Source: Streptomyces lincolnensis | GTDB lineage: Bacteria > Actinomycetota > Actinomycetes > Streptomycetales > Streptomycetaceae | Assembly: GCF_021173675.1 (NCBI RefSeq) | Contig: NZ_JAIHON010000004.1 | Location: forward strand, 682,001 to 746,000 | DNA length: 64,000 nucleotides | Reading direction: 5' to 3' | In this document: positions 17,558 through 25,744 of the stretch, piece after piece | Position numbering within the stretch: position 1 is the stretch's first letter | Layout of the letters: each line of letters opens with the position of its first letter | Translations under genes and position numbers: made by a program | Notes under the pieces: model-generated | The model's database searches: none | What the model was told of the DNA's origin: nothing | What the model saw: only the letters and a program-made list of their open reading frames with translations

Positions 17558-17598
17558 TTTGTCACAATGGGCGAACGCTTGTGCGTTCGTTCACAAAA
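17558..17598. promoter_or_regulatory. Nested dyad upstream of DUF3817 gene
   Basis: CGAACGC-TTGT-GCGTTCG (17572-17589) is an 18 bp inverted repeat. Around it, TTTGT on the left and ACAAA on the right form an outer dyad. It lies 48 bp before the GTG at 17637 and is a good candidate operator for an unidentified repressor. Confidence 0.55.
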
Positions 17599-17636
17599 CG
17601 GCCGACCGTCGTCGCAACTCCCACCGAAGGTGACCC

Positions 17637-17981
17637 GTGGACCTCAAGACAGCCTCCGCCATCCGCCGCCTGCGTCTCGTCTCGGCGCCCGAGGCGGTTT
17701 CCTTCCTCCTCCTGCTGGTCTGCTCGGTGCTGAAGCGGACCACGGACTTCAACGCGGTGCCCGTGATGGGGATGGTCCACGGGGTCCTCTTCATCCTGTA
17801 CGTGATCTTCTGGGCGGACGCCTGGAACCGTACGAAGTGGTCCCTGAAGACCGCGGCCCTCTACTTCGTCCTCTCGGTCCTGCCCACCGGGGGCTTCTTC
17901 GCGGAGCGCAAGCTCAAGCGGGAGGCCGAGGATGCGGTCATCGCCTCGCGGGCCCGTAAGGAAGGGGTTGTGAGCGCGTGA
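17637..17981 (+). CDS. DUF3817 integral membrane protein
   Basis: 114 residues from GTG 17637, with AAGGTGA upstream. Three hydrophobic helices (about 18-35, 45-62, 72-90), with the family features [11 protein letters not shown] and [12 protein letters not shown], and a short charged C-terminus. The family (YdzA-like) has no known function. It overlaps the next gene by 4 bp (GTGA). A second DUF3817 gene lies at 27467-27805 on the same strand, with the closely comparable motif HGWLYIVYLVFA, so the two are diverged paralogues. Confidence 0.88.
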   Translation: MDLKTASAIRRLRLVSAPEAVSFLLLLVCSVLKRTTDFNAVPVMGMVHGVLFILYVIFWADAWNRTKWSLKTAALYFVLSVLPTGGFFAERKLKREAEDAVIASRARKEGVVSA

Positions 17982-18271
17982 TCGTCGCCTTCTCCGTCAC
18001 ACCGCTGGGTGTCGGCGAGGACGTGGGGGAGTACGTCGCCGACGCCGTCCGGATCGTCCGCGAGTCGGGTCTGCCGAACCGTACGGATGCGATGTTCACC
18101 TCGATCGAGGGGGGGTGGGACGAGGTGATGGACGTCGTCAGGCAGGCCGTCGCCGCCGTGGAGGCGCGGGCGCCGCGGGTGTCGCTGGTCCTCAAGGCGG
18201 ACATCCGTCCCGGAGTGACCGACGGACTCACCTCCAAGGTGGAGACGGTGGAACGTCACCTCGCGCAGTAG
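17978..18271 (+). CDS. Thiamine-binding YkoF/MTH1187-superfamily protein
   Basis: 97 residues covering one ferredoxin-like domain: [11 protein letters not shown] at the N-terminus, [20 protein letters not shown] in the middle and [13 protein letters not shown] near the end. Members bind thiamine or related pyrimidines as tetramers and are cytoplasmic. It overlaps the DUF3817 gene by 4 bp, so the membrane protein and this small binding protein are coexpressed; a link to vitamin uptake is possible but unproven. A strong hairpin terminator follows at 18290-18320. Confidence 0.85.
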   Translation: MIVAFSVTPLGVGEDVGEYVADAVRIVRESGLPNRTDAMFTSIEGGWDEVMDVVRQAVAAVEARAPRVSLVLKADIRPGVTDGLTSKVETVERHLAQ

Positions 18272-18289
18272 CTGTCGCTGGACAAGAGG

Positions 18290-18320
18290 AATCCCCGGCC
18301 CGCGTGGACCGGGGATTTTT
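18290..18320 (+). terminator. Rho-independent terminator
   Basis: AATCCCCGG (18290-18298) pairs with CCGGGGATT (18309-18317), followed by a T-run to 18320. It closes the DUF3817/thiamine-binding operon. Confidence 0.85.
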
Positions 18321-18332
18321 CTTGCCCAGCTG

Positions 18333-18393
18333 TTTGAGCGATCGCTCAAAGTGCGGTACGGTCTGGCCCAGGATGTTTGAGCAGTCGCTCAAA
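18333..18393 (+). promoter_or_regulatory. Two TetR-type operators on a promoter
   Basis: TTTGAGCGATCGCTCAAA (18333-18350) is a perfect 18 bp palindrome. TTTGAGCAGTCGCTCAAA (18376-18393) keeps identical 7 bp arms. Their centres are 43 bp apart. TTGAGC (18334-18339) and TACGGT (18357-18362) with 17 bp spacing form a likely promoter overlapping the first site. The third gene of the operon encodes a TetR protein, so autoregulation is likely. Confidence 0.8.
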
Positions 18394-18419
18394 CTATGGG
18401 CTCACCTTGGGGGATGTAC

Positions 18420-19172
18420 ATGGGGCTCTACATCGAGGCACATATCCGTGCCGAGCTCGACGACCTCTGGATCCGCACGCAGGACCCCTCCCGGCACCAG
18501 CGCTGGGACCTGCGTTTCACCGAGATCTCCTACCTCCCGCGCGCGGAGGGCGAGCCGCAGCGCTTCCGGTACGCCACCCGGGTGCTGCCGGGCCTCAAGG
18601 TCGCGGGTACCGGAGTCTCGGCGGGCGAGCGGGAGCGTCCCGACGGCACGCGCACCTCGGCTCTGCGGTTCGCCTCGCCGCATCCGCTCTCCCTGCTGGC
18701 CGAGGGCAGCGGGTACTGGCGCTACGTCCCGGACGGCGACGGTGTCCGCTTCCTCACGGGCTACGACTACCGCCCCCGCTGGGGCGCCTTCGGCGCGCTG
18801 GCCGACCGTCTGCTGTTCCGCCCCCTCATGGGCTGGGCCACCGCCTGGTCCTTCGACCGGCTGCGTCTCTGGCTGGAAGGGGGCATCAGCCCCGAGCGGG
18901 CCCGCCTGAACTGGCTGATGGAACTGCTGGTCCGGGGCCTGGTCCTGGCCGCGTGCGGGGCCGGTCTGGCCACCGAGGCGGTCCTCCCCGCCTTCGGGGC
19001 GCTCGCGGCATCGGTGGCGTTCCTCTGGCCGCTTCTCCTGGCGACCGTGTGCTGCCTGGCCCTCCTCGTGCCGCCGCTGCCCCGCACCCCGGCCGCCCGC
19101 CGCTGCCTGCGTCAGCCGCCCACCCGCGTCAGCGCCCCCCGCCTCCTGCGCACCCTGGAGACCCCACGATGA
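18420..19172 (+). CDS. SRPBCC-like membrane-anchored protein
   Basis: 250 residues from ATG 18420 (GGGGGA 6 bases upstream); ATGs at 18396 and 18414 are less well placed. Residues ~1-150 look like a polyketide-cyclase/START (SRPBCC) lipid-binding fold: MGLYIEAHIRAELDDLWI, then WDLRFTEISYLP. Residues ~165-220 contain two or three hydrophobic helices. The stop overlaps the DUF4166 gene by 4 bp. The pairing of an SRPBCC domain with a membrane anchor suggests handling of a hydrophobic ligand at the membrane, possibly sensed by the TetR protein of the same operon. Family assignment is from pattern only. Confidence 0.75.
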   Translation: MGLYIEAHIRAELDDLWIRTQDPSRHQRWDLRFTEISYLPRAEGEPQRFRYATRVLPGLKVAGTGVSAGERERPDGTRTSALRFASPHPLSLLAEGSGYWRYVPDGDGVRFLTGYDYRPRWGAFGALADRLLFRPLMGWATAWSFDRLRLWLEGGISPERARLNWLMELLVRGLVLAACGAGLATEAVLPAFGALAASVAFLWPLLLATVCCLALLVPPLPRTPAARRCLRQPPTRVSAPRLLRTLETPR

Positions 19173-19849
19173 CCTCGATCTTCCGCACCGTCATGGGCGC
19201 CGACTTCGACCGTCTCCACCCCCAGCTGCAGCGCCGCTTCTCCGTGGGCCTGGCGAGCGGCGAGGCCTGCACGGGCCGGGGGGTGATGGACCGCGTCTGG
19301 CACGGCCCCGCGTTCGTCAAGCCGTTCCTGGCCCTCGGCACGACCCGGAACATCCTGGTCCCGAGAGCCGGCCGCCACGTCCCCTTCACCATCGAGAACG
19401 TCCCGTACACGGACACCCACGGCCGTGAGACGGTGACCTTCGTGCGCACCTTCCACCTCCCCGGCCGCCCCCGCCGCTTCGACGCCCAGATGGTGCTGGG
19501 ACCCAAGGGCGACCGCGTCCTCGACTACCTCGGCACCCACCAGCACCTCGCCAGCGACCTCCACCCGTACGCCCAGCCCGACGGCTCGCTGCTCATCCGC
19601 TCCGGCGAACACCGCTTCCGGGAGGGCCCGGTGGACGTCCGCGTCCCCGAACTGATCGGCGCCGACGCGGAGGTCCGGGAGTCCTACGACGACGCGACCG
19701 GCCGCTTCCACATCCGCGTCAGTGTCGTGAACAAGTACGTCGGCCCCCTCTTCGGCTACGAGGGCTCCTTCACGGCGACGTACACCGACATCGCGACCTG
19801 CGGCGTACGGCCCGGCCTGCGCCCGGTGCGCGAGGAGTCCCGCGCATGA
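19169..19849 (+). CDS. DUF4166-family protein
   Basis: 226 residues. MTSIFRTVMGADFDRLHPQL and GRGVMDRVWHGPAF are hallmarks of DUF4166 as I know it. It is a soluble, mostly beta protein with no signal peptide. In other bacteria DUF4166 often occurs next to or fused with NAD-dependent epimerase-like domains, which is not seen here. It overlaps both neighbours by 4 bp (SRPBCC gene upstream, tetR downstream), so it is translated as part of a three-gene unit. Catalytic activity unknown. Confidence 0.78.
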   Translation: MTSIFRTVMGADFDRLHPQLQRRFSVGLASGEACTGRGVMDRVWHGPAFVKPFLALGTTRNILVPRAGRHVPFTIENVPYTDTHGRETVTFVRTFHLPGRPRRFDAQMVLGPKGDRVLDYLGTHQHLASDLHPYAQPDGSLLIRSGEHRFREGPVDVRVPELIGADAEVRESYDDATGRFHIRVSVVNKYVGPLFGYEGSFTATYTDIATCGVRPGLRPVREESRA

Positions 19850-20496
19850 GCCCCGAGACGGCCAAGTCCCAGGAGACGAAGGCCAAACTCCTCGAAGGAG
19901 CCCTGCGCACCCTCACCGAACAGGGCATCGCCAAGACATCGGCCCGCACGGTGGCGGCGGCCGCCGGGGTCAACCAGGCCCTGGTCTTCTACCACTTCGG
20001 CTCGGTCGACGAACTCCTCGTGGCCGCCTGCCACTACGGCGCCGAACGCGCGGTCGCGCCCTACCGGGAACGGTTCGCGGCGGTGACCTCGCTGTCCGAA
20101 CTCCTCACGGTGGGACGGCGGATCCACGAGGAGGAGCGCGCCGGCGGCCATGTCGCCCTCCTCGGCCAGCTGCTGGCCGGAGCCCAGACCCACGACACGC
20201 TCGGCCCGGCCACCGCGGCCGGACTCGAACTGTGGATCACCGAGATCGAGAAGGTCCTCACCCGGGTCCTCGCGGACACCCCCTTCGGCGAGTTCACCGA
20301 CCCGTCCGGCCTGGCACGCGCCGTCGCCGCGTCCTTCGTGGGCATCGAGCTCTACGAAGGCGTCGACGCGCCGGGAGCGACGGCGGCCCTCGACGCCCTG
20401 GAGCAACTCGGCGCGCTCGTAGCGGCGTTGGAGGACCTGGGCCCCGTGGCCCAACGAGCCGTGCGCCACCATCTCCGCAGGACCGGCCGCCGCTGA
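19846..20496 (+). CDS. TetR-family regulator of its own operon
   Basis: 216 residues. The N-terminal helix-turn-helix is at about residues 15-60 (ARTVAAAAGVNQALVFYHFG), with a ligand-binding helical domain to the C-terminus. ATG 19846 overlaps the DUF4166 stop by 4 bp. The two palindromes before the first gene of this operon are the natural binding sites, so the operon is probably repressed until a ligand, perhaps bound by the SRPBCC protein, appears. The target assignment is inferred from position. Confidence 0.88.
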   Translation: MSPETAKSQETKAKLLEGALRTLTEQGIAKTSARTVAAAAGVNQALVFYHFGSVDELLVAACHYGAERAVAPYRERFAAVTSLSELLTVGRRIHEEERAGGHVALLGQLLAGAQTHDTLGPATAAGLELWITEIEKVLTRVLADTPFGEFTDPSGLARAVAASFVGIELYEGVDAPGATAALDALEQLGALVAALEDLGPVAQRAVRHHLRRTGRR

Positions 20497-20519
20497 CGAC
20501 CCATCCCCGAGAGGACACC

Positions 20520-21428
20520 ATGCCCACCGACAGCCCGTACGAGATCCTCGACGACCGCTTCCGCACCGAACGCTGCGTGAACGGGGACAGCAGGCTGGAG
20601 GTGCTGCACGACGGTTCGCGCTGGGCCGAGGGTCCCCTCTACATCCCCGCCTGGCGTCAGCTGATCTGGAGCGACATTCCCAACGACCGCCTCCTGCGCT
20701 GGGACGAGGCCACCGGCACGGTCGGCACCTTCCGCACCCCGGCCGGCCACAGCAACGGCAACACCCTCGACCGGCAGGGCCGCCTGGTCACCTGCGAGCA
20801 GGGCAACCGCCGCGTCACCCGCACCGAGCCCGACGGCCGGATCACCGTCCTCGCCGACCGCTACCACGGCAAGCGCCTCAACAGCCCCAACGACTCCGTC
20901 GTCCGCTCCGACGGCACCGTCTGGTTCTCCGACCCCGACTTCGGCATCCTCACCGACTACGAGGGGCACCGGGCGGACTCCGAGATCGGCGCGTGCAACG
21001 TCTACCGGATCGACCCCGTCACCGGCCGGGTCCACCTCGCCGCCGACGGCTTCGACGGTCCCAACGGCGTCATCCTCTCCCCGGACGAGCAGCACCTCTA
21101 CGTCTCCGACTCCCGCGCCGCCCGCATCCACGTCTTCGCCGTCCGGCCCGACGGCACCCTCTCCGACGGCAAGGTCTTCGCCGAGGCCCGCGCCGGCGTC
21201 CACTTCGACAACATCCGCCTCGACGACCAAGGCCGCCTCTGGGCCGCCGCCCTGGCCGACGGCATCCACTGCTACGCCCCCGACGGCACGCTCCTCGGCC
21301 GCGTGCGTGTGCCCGAGCCCGTCTCCAACATCACCTTCGGCGGCCCCAAGAACAACCGCCTCTTCATCACCGCGACGACCTCCCTCTACTCCCTCCTGAT
21401 GTCCGTCACCGGGCTGCCGCGCGTCTAG
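20520..21428 (+). CDS. SMP-30/gluconolactonase-family hydrolase
   Basis: 302 residues from ATG 20520 (GAGAGGA upstream). It is a six-bladed beta-propeller of the SMP-30/luciferin-regenerating/lactonase family. Visible metal-site blocks: WAEGPLY (Glu), GHSNGNTLD (Asn), LNSPNDSVVRSDGTVWFSDP (Asn) and HLYVSDSRAA (Asp). These are the usual calcium or zinc ligands. It likely opens a sugar lactone or related ester in the cytoplasm. It follows tetR by 23 bp and may belong to the same transcript, though the first three genes are more tightly packed. Right of it lies the right-hand composite repeat. Confidence 0.9.
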   Translation: MPTDSPYEILDDRFRTERCVNGDSRLEVLHDGSRWAEGPLYIPAWRQLIWSDIPNDRLLRWDEATGTVGTFRTPAGHSNGNTLDRQGRLVTCEQGNRRVTRTEPDGRITVLADRYHGKRLNSPNDSVVRSDGTVWFSDPDFGILTDYEGHRADSEIGACNVYRIDPVTGRVHLAADGFDGPNGVILSPDEQHLYVSDSRAARIHVFAVRPDGTLSDGKVFAEARAGVHFDNIRLDDQGRLWAAALADGIHCYAPDGTLLGRVRVPEPVSNITFGGPKNNRLFITATTSLYSLLMSVTGLPRV

Positions 21429-21433
21429 CCCTT

Positions 21434-21889
21434 GCGGTGCGGTGCGCTCCGCGGGGTGCGGTGTGAGGTCGTGGGGCGGCTGCGGGTGGGTGGGGGCTGG
21501 TCGCGCAGTTCCCAGCGCCCCTAGGGGGACCAGGGTTGCCGTAGGTCCAGAGTGCGGGCTCGGCGCCATCGGGGGTGCCGCGTGCGGTCGTAGGGCGGCT
21601 GCGGGTGCGTCGTGGTTGGTCGCGCAGTTCCCCGCGCCCCTAAAAGCACCGGCAGTCGCCGTCGGACATGAGGCGACCCCCGGGCCTTTGGCGTCGTAGC
21701 CGCCCACGGCGGTGAGGGGATGGGGCGGGGGGTGTCCGCCCGCAGCGGCCGGCGTCCGACGCGCGGTACTACCCGGAGACACAGTTCCGCCGGACCGAGG
21801 ACGGAGACCCCCCGCCCCGGCCCCGACCCACCCCACAACCGTAGGCGCTACGCACACCCCCACCGAAGCCGCACAGGCGCCGCAGGCAT
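21434..21889 (-). repeat. Composite intergenic repeat, right copy (inverted, block 2 doubled)
   Basis: On the minus strand this repeats the 17.2-17.5 kb element. Block 1 is at 21700-21889, and block 2 is present twice (21434-21523 and 21577-21642). The repeat occupies nearly all of the 546 bp between the SMP-30 gene and the cellulose-synthase-like gene. With the left copy it frames 17.6-21.4 kb as a segment between inverted repeats. I see no gene inside it. Confidence 0.85.
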
Positions 21890-21974
21890 ACCCGGCTGGA
21901 CGCCCCCAGTTCGACACGCCCTGAAAACTCCACTTTTGTGTGGGTAGAGGCTCGCTCGATCACTGGAGGGCGCT

Positions 21975-23765
21975 GTGCGGCCGGAGGGCTACGACTACGA
22001 CACCTACAGCCGACTGACGGGACCGCTCACGGAGCCGTCCGGCTCGGCCGCCTACCAGGTGCAGTACACCTCGCTCCTCTCACGCGAGCCCCACCGAATA
22101 CGAGCCGTCCTCCTGATGACCCTCGCGCCCCTCCTCACCGGCGCCCTGCTCGTCTACCTCGTCTGGCCCACCCACTGGGTGGAACGCGAGGGCGGCGAAG
22201 CCTGGATGGTCCACCTCGACATCGTGATGCTGATAGCCATCGGGCTCATCGAACTGTTCATGGTCGTCAACGTCGCCTCCGTAGCCCACGCCACCCTCGT
22301 CGCCCGCGACCCCGTCCCCGTCACCCCCGAGCCCGGCACCCGCGTCGCCTTCCTCACCACGTACGTCCCGGGCAAGGAACCGCTGGACATGGTCCGCGCC
22401 ACCCTCGAAGCCGCCACGAGGATCACCCACCCCGGCCCCCTGGACGTCTGGCTCCTCGACGAGGGCGACGACGAACAGGCCAGGGCCCTGTGCACGGAAC
22501 TGGGCGTACGCCACTTCACCCGCCACGGCGTCCCGGAGTGGAACAGAGCCAAGGGCGTCCACAAGACCCGCACCAAGCACGGCAACTACAACGCCTGGAT
22601 CGCGATGCACGGCGACGCGTACGACCTCTTCGCCTCCGTGGACACCGACCACGTCCCGCTCCCCGACTTCCTGGAGCGGATGACGGGCTACTTCCGCGAC
22701 CCGGACGTCGCCTTCGTCGTCGGCCCCCAGGTCTACGGCAACTACCACAACCCCGTCACCAAGGCGGCGGAGTCCCAGCAGTTCCTCTTCCACGCGCTGA
22801 TCCAGCGCGCGGGCAACCGCTACCGCTCACCCATGTTCGTCGGCACGAACAACGTCGTACGCATCGAGGCCGTCAAACAGATCGGCGGACTCTACGACTC
22901 GATCACCGAGGACATGGCCACCGGCTTCGAACTCCACCGCCACCGCAACCCGCGCACAGGACACCACTGGCGCTCGGTGTACACCCCGGACGTGCTGGCC
23001 GTGGGGGAGGGCCCCGCCTCCTGGACGGACTTCTTCACGCAGCAGATGCGCTGGTCGCGCGGCACCTACGAGACGCTGTTCAAGCAGTACTGGAAGGCCC
23101 CGTTCACCATGCCCCCGGGCCGTCTCTTCTCGTACACGCTGATGCTCGTCTACTACCCGATGACGGCGGTCAACTGGCTGCTCGGCATCCTGAGCTGCGT
23201 CCTGTTCCTCTGGTTCGGCGCTTCCGGCACCCAGGTCGCCGCATCGGTCTGGCTGATGCTGTACAGCGACGCGGCGGCCCTCCAGATCGGCCTCTACCTC
23301 TGGAACCGCCGCCACAACGTATCCCCGCACGAACCGGAGGGATCGGGCGGCCTCGCGGGCATGGCGATGTCGGCGCTCTCCGCGCCGATCTACCTGAAGT
23401 CCTTCGGCGAGGCCCTCGTCCGCCGCCCCAGCCGCTTCGTCGTCACCCCCAAGGGCGGCGACGCGAGCCCGGACCGGCTGCTCACCTTCCGGATCCACCT
23501 CTTCTGGGCGCTGCTCCTGGCGACCTCGCTCGCCGCCTCGGTCGTCCTCGACCACACGCACGTGGCGATGCGCACCTGGGCGGTCCTGGCGACGGCGATC
23601 TCCCTGGCGCCGGTCGCGGTGTGGTGCGCCACGCAGCTCAGGGAGCGCAGGGAACGGCAGACCCTGCACGCGCCCGCACGGACCGCCGTCGACGGCGCCG
23701 AGCCCGCGCTCGCCACCACGGGAGCGTCCTCGTCCGTCTCCGGCACCACGACAGGAGGCAACTAG
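21975..23765 (+). CDS. cslA: Cellulose-synthase-like glycosyltransferase (GT2)
   Basis: 596 residues from GTG 21975. Two N-terminal helices (about 43-63 and 82-102) precede a GT2 domain with LLDEGDD (160-166), the metal-binding DTD in ASVDTDH (223-225), the catalytic TED (311-313) and QQMRW (356-360). About five further helices follow. This is the processive beta-glycan synthase set, and the N-terminal YDYDTYSRLTGPL and the motif order match S. coelicolor CslA, which makes a hyphal-tip beta-glucan. The oxidase gene follows 3 bp later, as in cslA-glxA. The canonical locus in S. coelicolor is elsewhere (SCO2836-2837), so this is probably a second copy or a relocated one. Confidence 0.9.
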   Translation: MRPEGYDYDTYSRLTGPLTEPSGSAAYQVQYTSLLSREPHRIRAVLLMTLAPLLTGALLVYLVWPTHWVEREGGEAWMVHLDIVMLIAIGLIELFMVVNVASVAHATLVARDPVPVTPEPGTRVAFLTTYVPGKEPLDMVRATLEAATRITHPGPLDVWLLDEGDDEQARALCTELGVRHFTRHGVPEWNRAKGVHKTRTKHGNYNAWIAMHGDAYDLFASVDTDHVPLPDFLERMTGYFRDPDVAFVVGPQVYGNYHNPVTKAAESQQFLFHALIQRAGNRYRSPMFVGTNNVVRIEAVKQIGGLYDSITEDMATGFELHRHRNPRTGHHWRSVYTPDVLAVGEGPASWTDFFTQQMRWSRGTYETLFKQYWKAPFTMPPGRLFSYTLMLVYYPMTAVNWLLGILSCVLFLWFGASGTQVAASVWLMLYSDAAALQIGLYLWNRRHNVSPHEPEGSGGLAGMAMSALSAPIYLKSFGEALVRRPSRFVVTPKGGDASPDRLLTFRIHLFWALLLATSLAASVVLDHTHVAMRTWAVLATAISLAPVAVWCATQLRERRERQTLHAPARTAVDGAEPALATTGASSSVSGTTTGGN

Positions 23766-23768
23766 GCC

Positions 23769-25727
23769 ATGGCCTACCAGCCGTCGAGAAAGACCAAGAA
23801 GACCCTTCTGGGCATCGGGGGCGTGGCGATCCTGGCCGGCCTGAACGCCCCGGCCGCGCTGGACTTCGCGGGCGAGAAGTACCACGAGTACAAGATCGCC
23901 CAGCCCGGGTACAAGGCCCGGTACGGCAGTTGGACCCAGGTCGACATCCCGGAGGAGTACCGCACCAACGCCATCCACGCGGCGCTCCTGCACACCGGCA
24001 AGGTGCTCATCGTCGCCGGGTCGGGCAACGAGCAGAAGAAGTTCGACGAGGGCTCCTTCGACACCGTCCTGTGGGACCCGAAGGCGAACACCTTCAAGAA
24101 GATCCCCACGCCGGACGACTTCTTCTGTTCGGGTCACGCCCAACTCCCCGACGGCCGCCTCCTCGTGGCCGGCGGCACCGCCCGCTACGAGCTCCTGGAC
24201 GGCGAGGTGGAGCGGGCGGGCGGCGGGATGCGCGTGAAGAACGAGAACCCGGACCGGCCGGTGTTCCTGAAGAAGGGCACCCGCTTCCGCTCGCCCGCCG
24301 GGGTCGAGTACGTCAGCAGGTTCGACGTCACGGTCCCCAAGGCCAAGCGCTCCTTCAAGGTCTCCTACAACAAGCGGGGCGTGATGCAGCCCTGGCAGAC
24401 GAGGGTCACCGCGAGCGAGGCCCGGGTCTTCGTCGAGGCCACCGAGGCGGGCCCGATGTCGGTCACCGAGAAGCGGGCGCAGTACGAGATCGTCGGCCTG
24501 AAGGGCAAGGACGCGGACAACACGTACGGTCTCAGCGAGCGGATCAGCCTCGACAAGCAGGACTTCCAGGGGATCCGCGCGGCCTACGAGTTCGACCCGG
24601 TCGCCGAGCGGTACATCCCCGTCGACCCGATGGACAAGGCCCGCTGGTACCCGACCCTCGTCGGCCTGGAGGACGGCCGGGTCCTCGCGGTCTCCGGCCT
24701 CGACGACGTCGGGGTGATCGACCCCGGCGACAACGAGATCTACGACCCGAGGACCAAGAAGTGGTCACCGGGCCCCAAGCGCTACTTCCCGACCTACCCG
24801 GCCCTGTTCCTCACCAAGGGCGGCAAGCTCTTCTACCCGGCCTCCAACGCCGGTTACGGACCCGCCGAGCTGGGACGCGAGCCCGGGCTGTGGGACCTGG
24901 AGAAGAACACCTTCCAGAAGGTGCCCGGTCTGCGCGACCCCGAGGAGACCGAGACCTCGGCCTCCCTGCTGCTGCCGCCCGCGCAGGACCAGAAGGTGAT
25001 GATCCTGGGCGGCGGAGGCGTCGGCGAGTCGAAGAGGTCGACGCCGCGCACGGCCGTGGTCGACCTGAAGAAGGACAACCCGGTCTTCGAGGACGGCCCC
25101 AACCTGCCGCAGGGCACGCGGTACCTGAACAGCGTGATCATGCCGGACGACACGGTGTTCACCGCCAACGGCTCCGAGGACTACCGAGGCCGCGGCGCCA
25201 GCAACATCCTCAAGGCGCAGTTCTACGACCCCAAGGACAACGCCTTCCGCGAGGCCGCCGCCCCCGAGGTGGGCCGCAACTACCACTCCGAGGCGCTGCT
25301 GCTGCCCGACGGGAGGGTCGCCACCTTCGGTTCGGACCCGCTCTTCGACGACCGGCAGAACACCAAGCTCGGTCACTTCGAGCAGCGCATGGAGGTCTTC
25401 ACCCCGCCCGCCCTGCACAAGAACGGCGCCGACAGGCCCGTACTGAAGGACGGTTCGGAGACCCTCGACGAGCGTCGCAGCGTGACCTACCCGACCGATC
25501 ATCCGGAGCGGATCGTCAGGGCCCGGCTGATGCGGCCCAGCGCGGTCACGCACACGACCGACGTCGAACAGCGGTCGATCGAGCTCGGGTTGGCCAAGGA
25601 CGCGGACTCGGTGACGGTCGAGGTGCCGAAGGACCCGGCGCTCGTGCCGCCCGGCTGGTACATGCTGTTCGTGACGGACGCGGAGGGCACGCCGTCGGAG
25701 GCCAAGTGGATCCACGTACGGAACTGA
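23769..25727 (+). CDS. glxA: GlxA-type mononuclear copper radical oxidase
   Basis: 652 residues. A short basic N-terminus plus one hydrophobic segment (about 12-30) acts as membrane anchor or uncleaved signal. A galactose-oxidase-like propeller follows. Copper-site residues by alignment to galactose oxidase: Cys120 (FFCSGHAQLPDGR) cross-linked to Tyr294 (ARWYPT), axial Tyr505 with His506 (GRNYHSEALLLPDGR), and His595 (SAVTHTTDV). All are present, so it should be active. S. lividans GlxA acts with CslA at the hyphal tip, oxidising or helping deposit the glucan. It starts 3 bp after the cslA-like stop and is therefore cotranslated with it. Confidence 0.92.
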   Translation: MAYQPSRKTKKTLLGIGGVAILAGLNAPAALDFAGEKYHEYKIAQPGYKARYGSWTQVDIPEEYRTNAIHAALLHTGKVLIVAGSGNEQKKFDEGSFDTVLWDPKANTFKKIPTPDDFFCSGHAQLPDGRLLVAGGTARYELLDGEVERAGGGMRVKNENPDRPVFLKKGTRFRSPAGVEYVSRFDVTVPKAKRSFKVSYNKRGVMQPWQTRVTASEARVFVEATEAGPMSVTEKRAQYEIVGLKGKDADNTYGLSERISLDKQDFQGIRAAYEFDPVAERYIPVDPMDKARWYPTLVGLEDGRVLAVSGLDDVGVIDPGDNEIYDPRTKKWSPGPKRYFPTYPALFLTKGGKLFYPASNAGYGPAELGREPGLWDLEKNTFQKVPGLRDPEETETSASLLLPPAQDQKVMILGGGGVGESKRSTPRTAVVDLKKDNPVFEDGPNLPQGTRYLNSVIMPDDTVFTANGSEDYRGRGASNILKAQFYDPKDNAFREAAAPEVGRNYHSEALLLPDGRVATFGSDPLFDDRQNTKLGHFEQRMEVFTPPALHKNGADRPVLKDGSETLDERRSVTYPTDHPERIVRARLMRPSAVTHTTDVEQRSIELGLAKDADSVTVEVPKDPALVPPGWYMLFVTDAEGTPSEAKWIHVRN

Positions 25728-25744
25728 TACGGAACTGAACGGCC

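Noticed and set aside
17157..17565. Short Arg/Pro/Gly-rich frames in the left repeat as peptides
   Set aside because: The same frames recur in the inverted right copy, so they reflect repeat DNA rather than conserved coding.
21938..25738. 1,266-codon frame over the cslA-like and glxA-like genes
   Set aside because: It is an alternative frame of two genes with intact catalytic motifs; the translation is Arg/Pro-rich noise.
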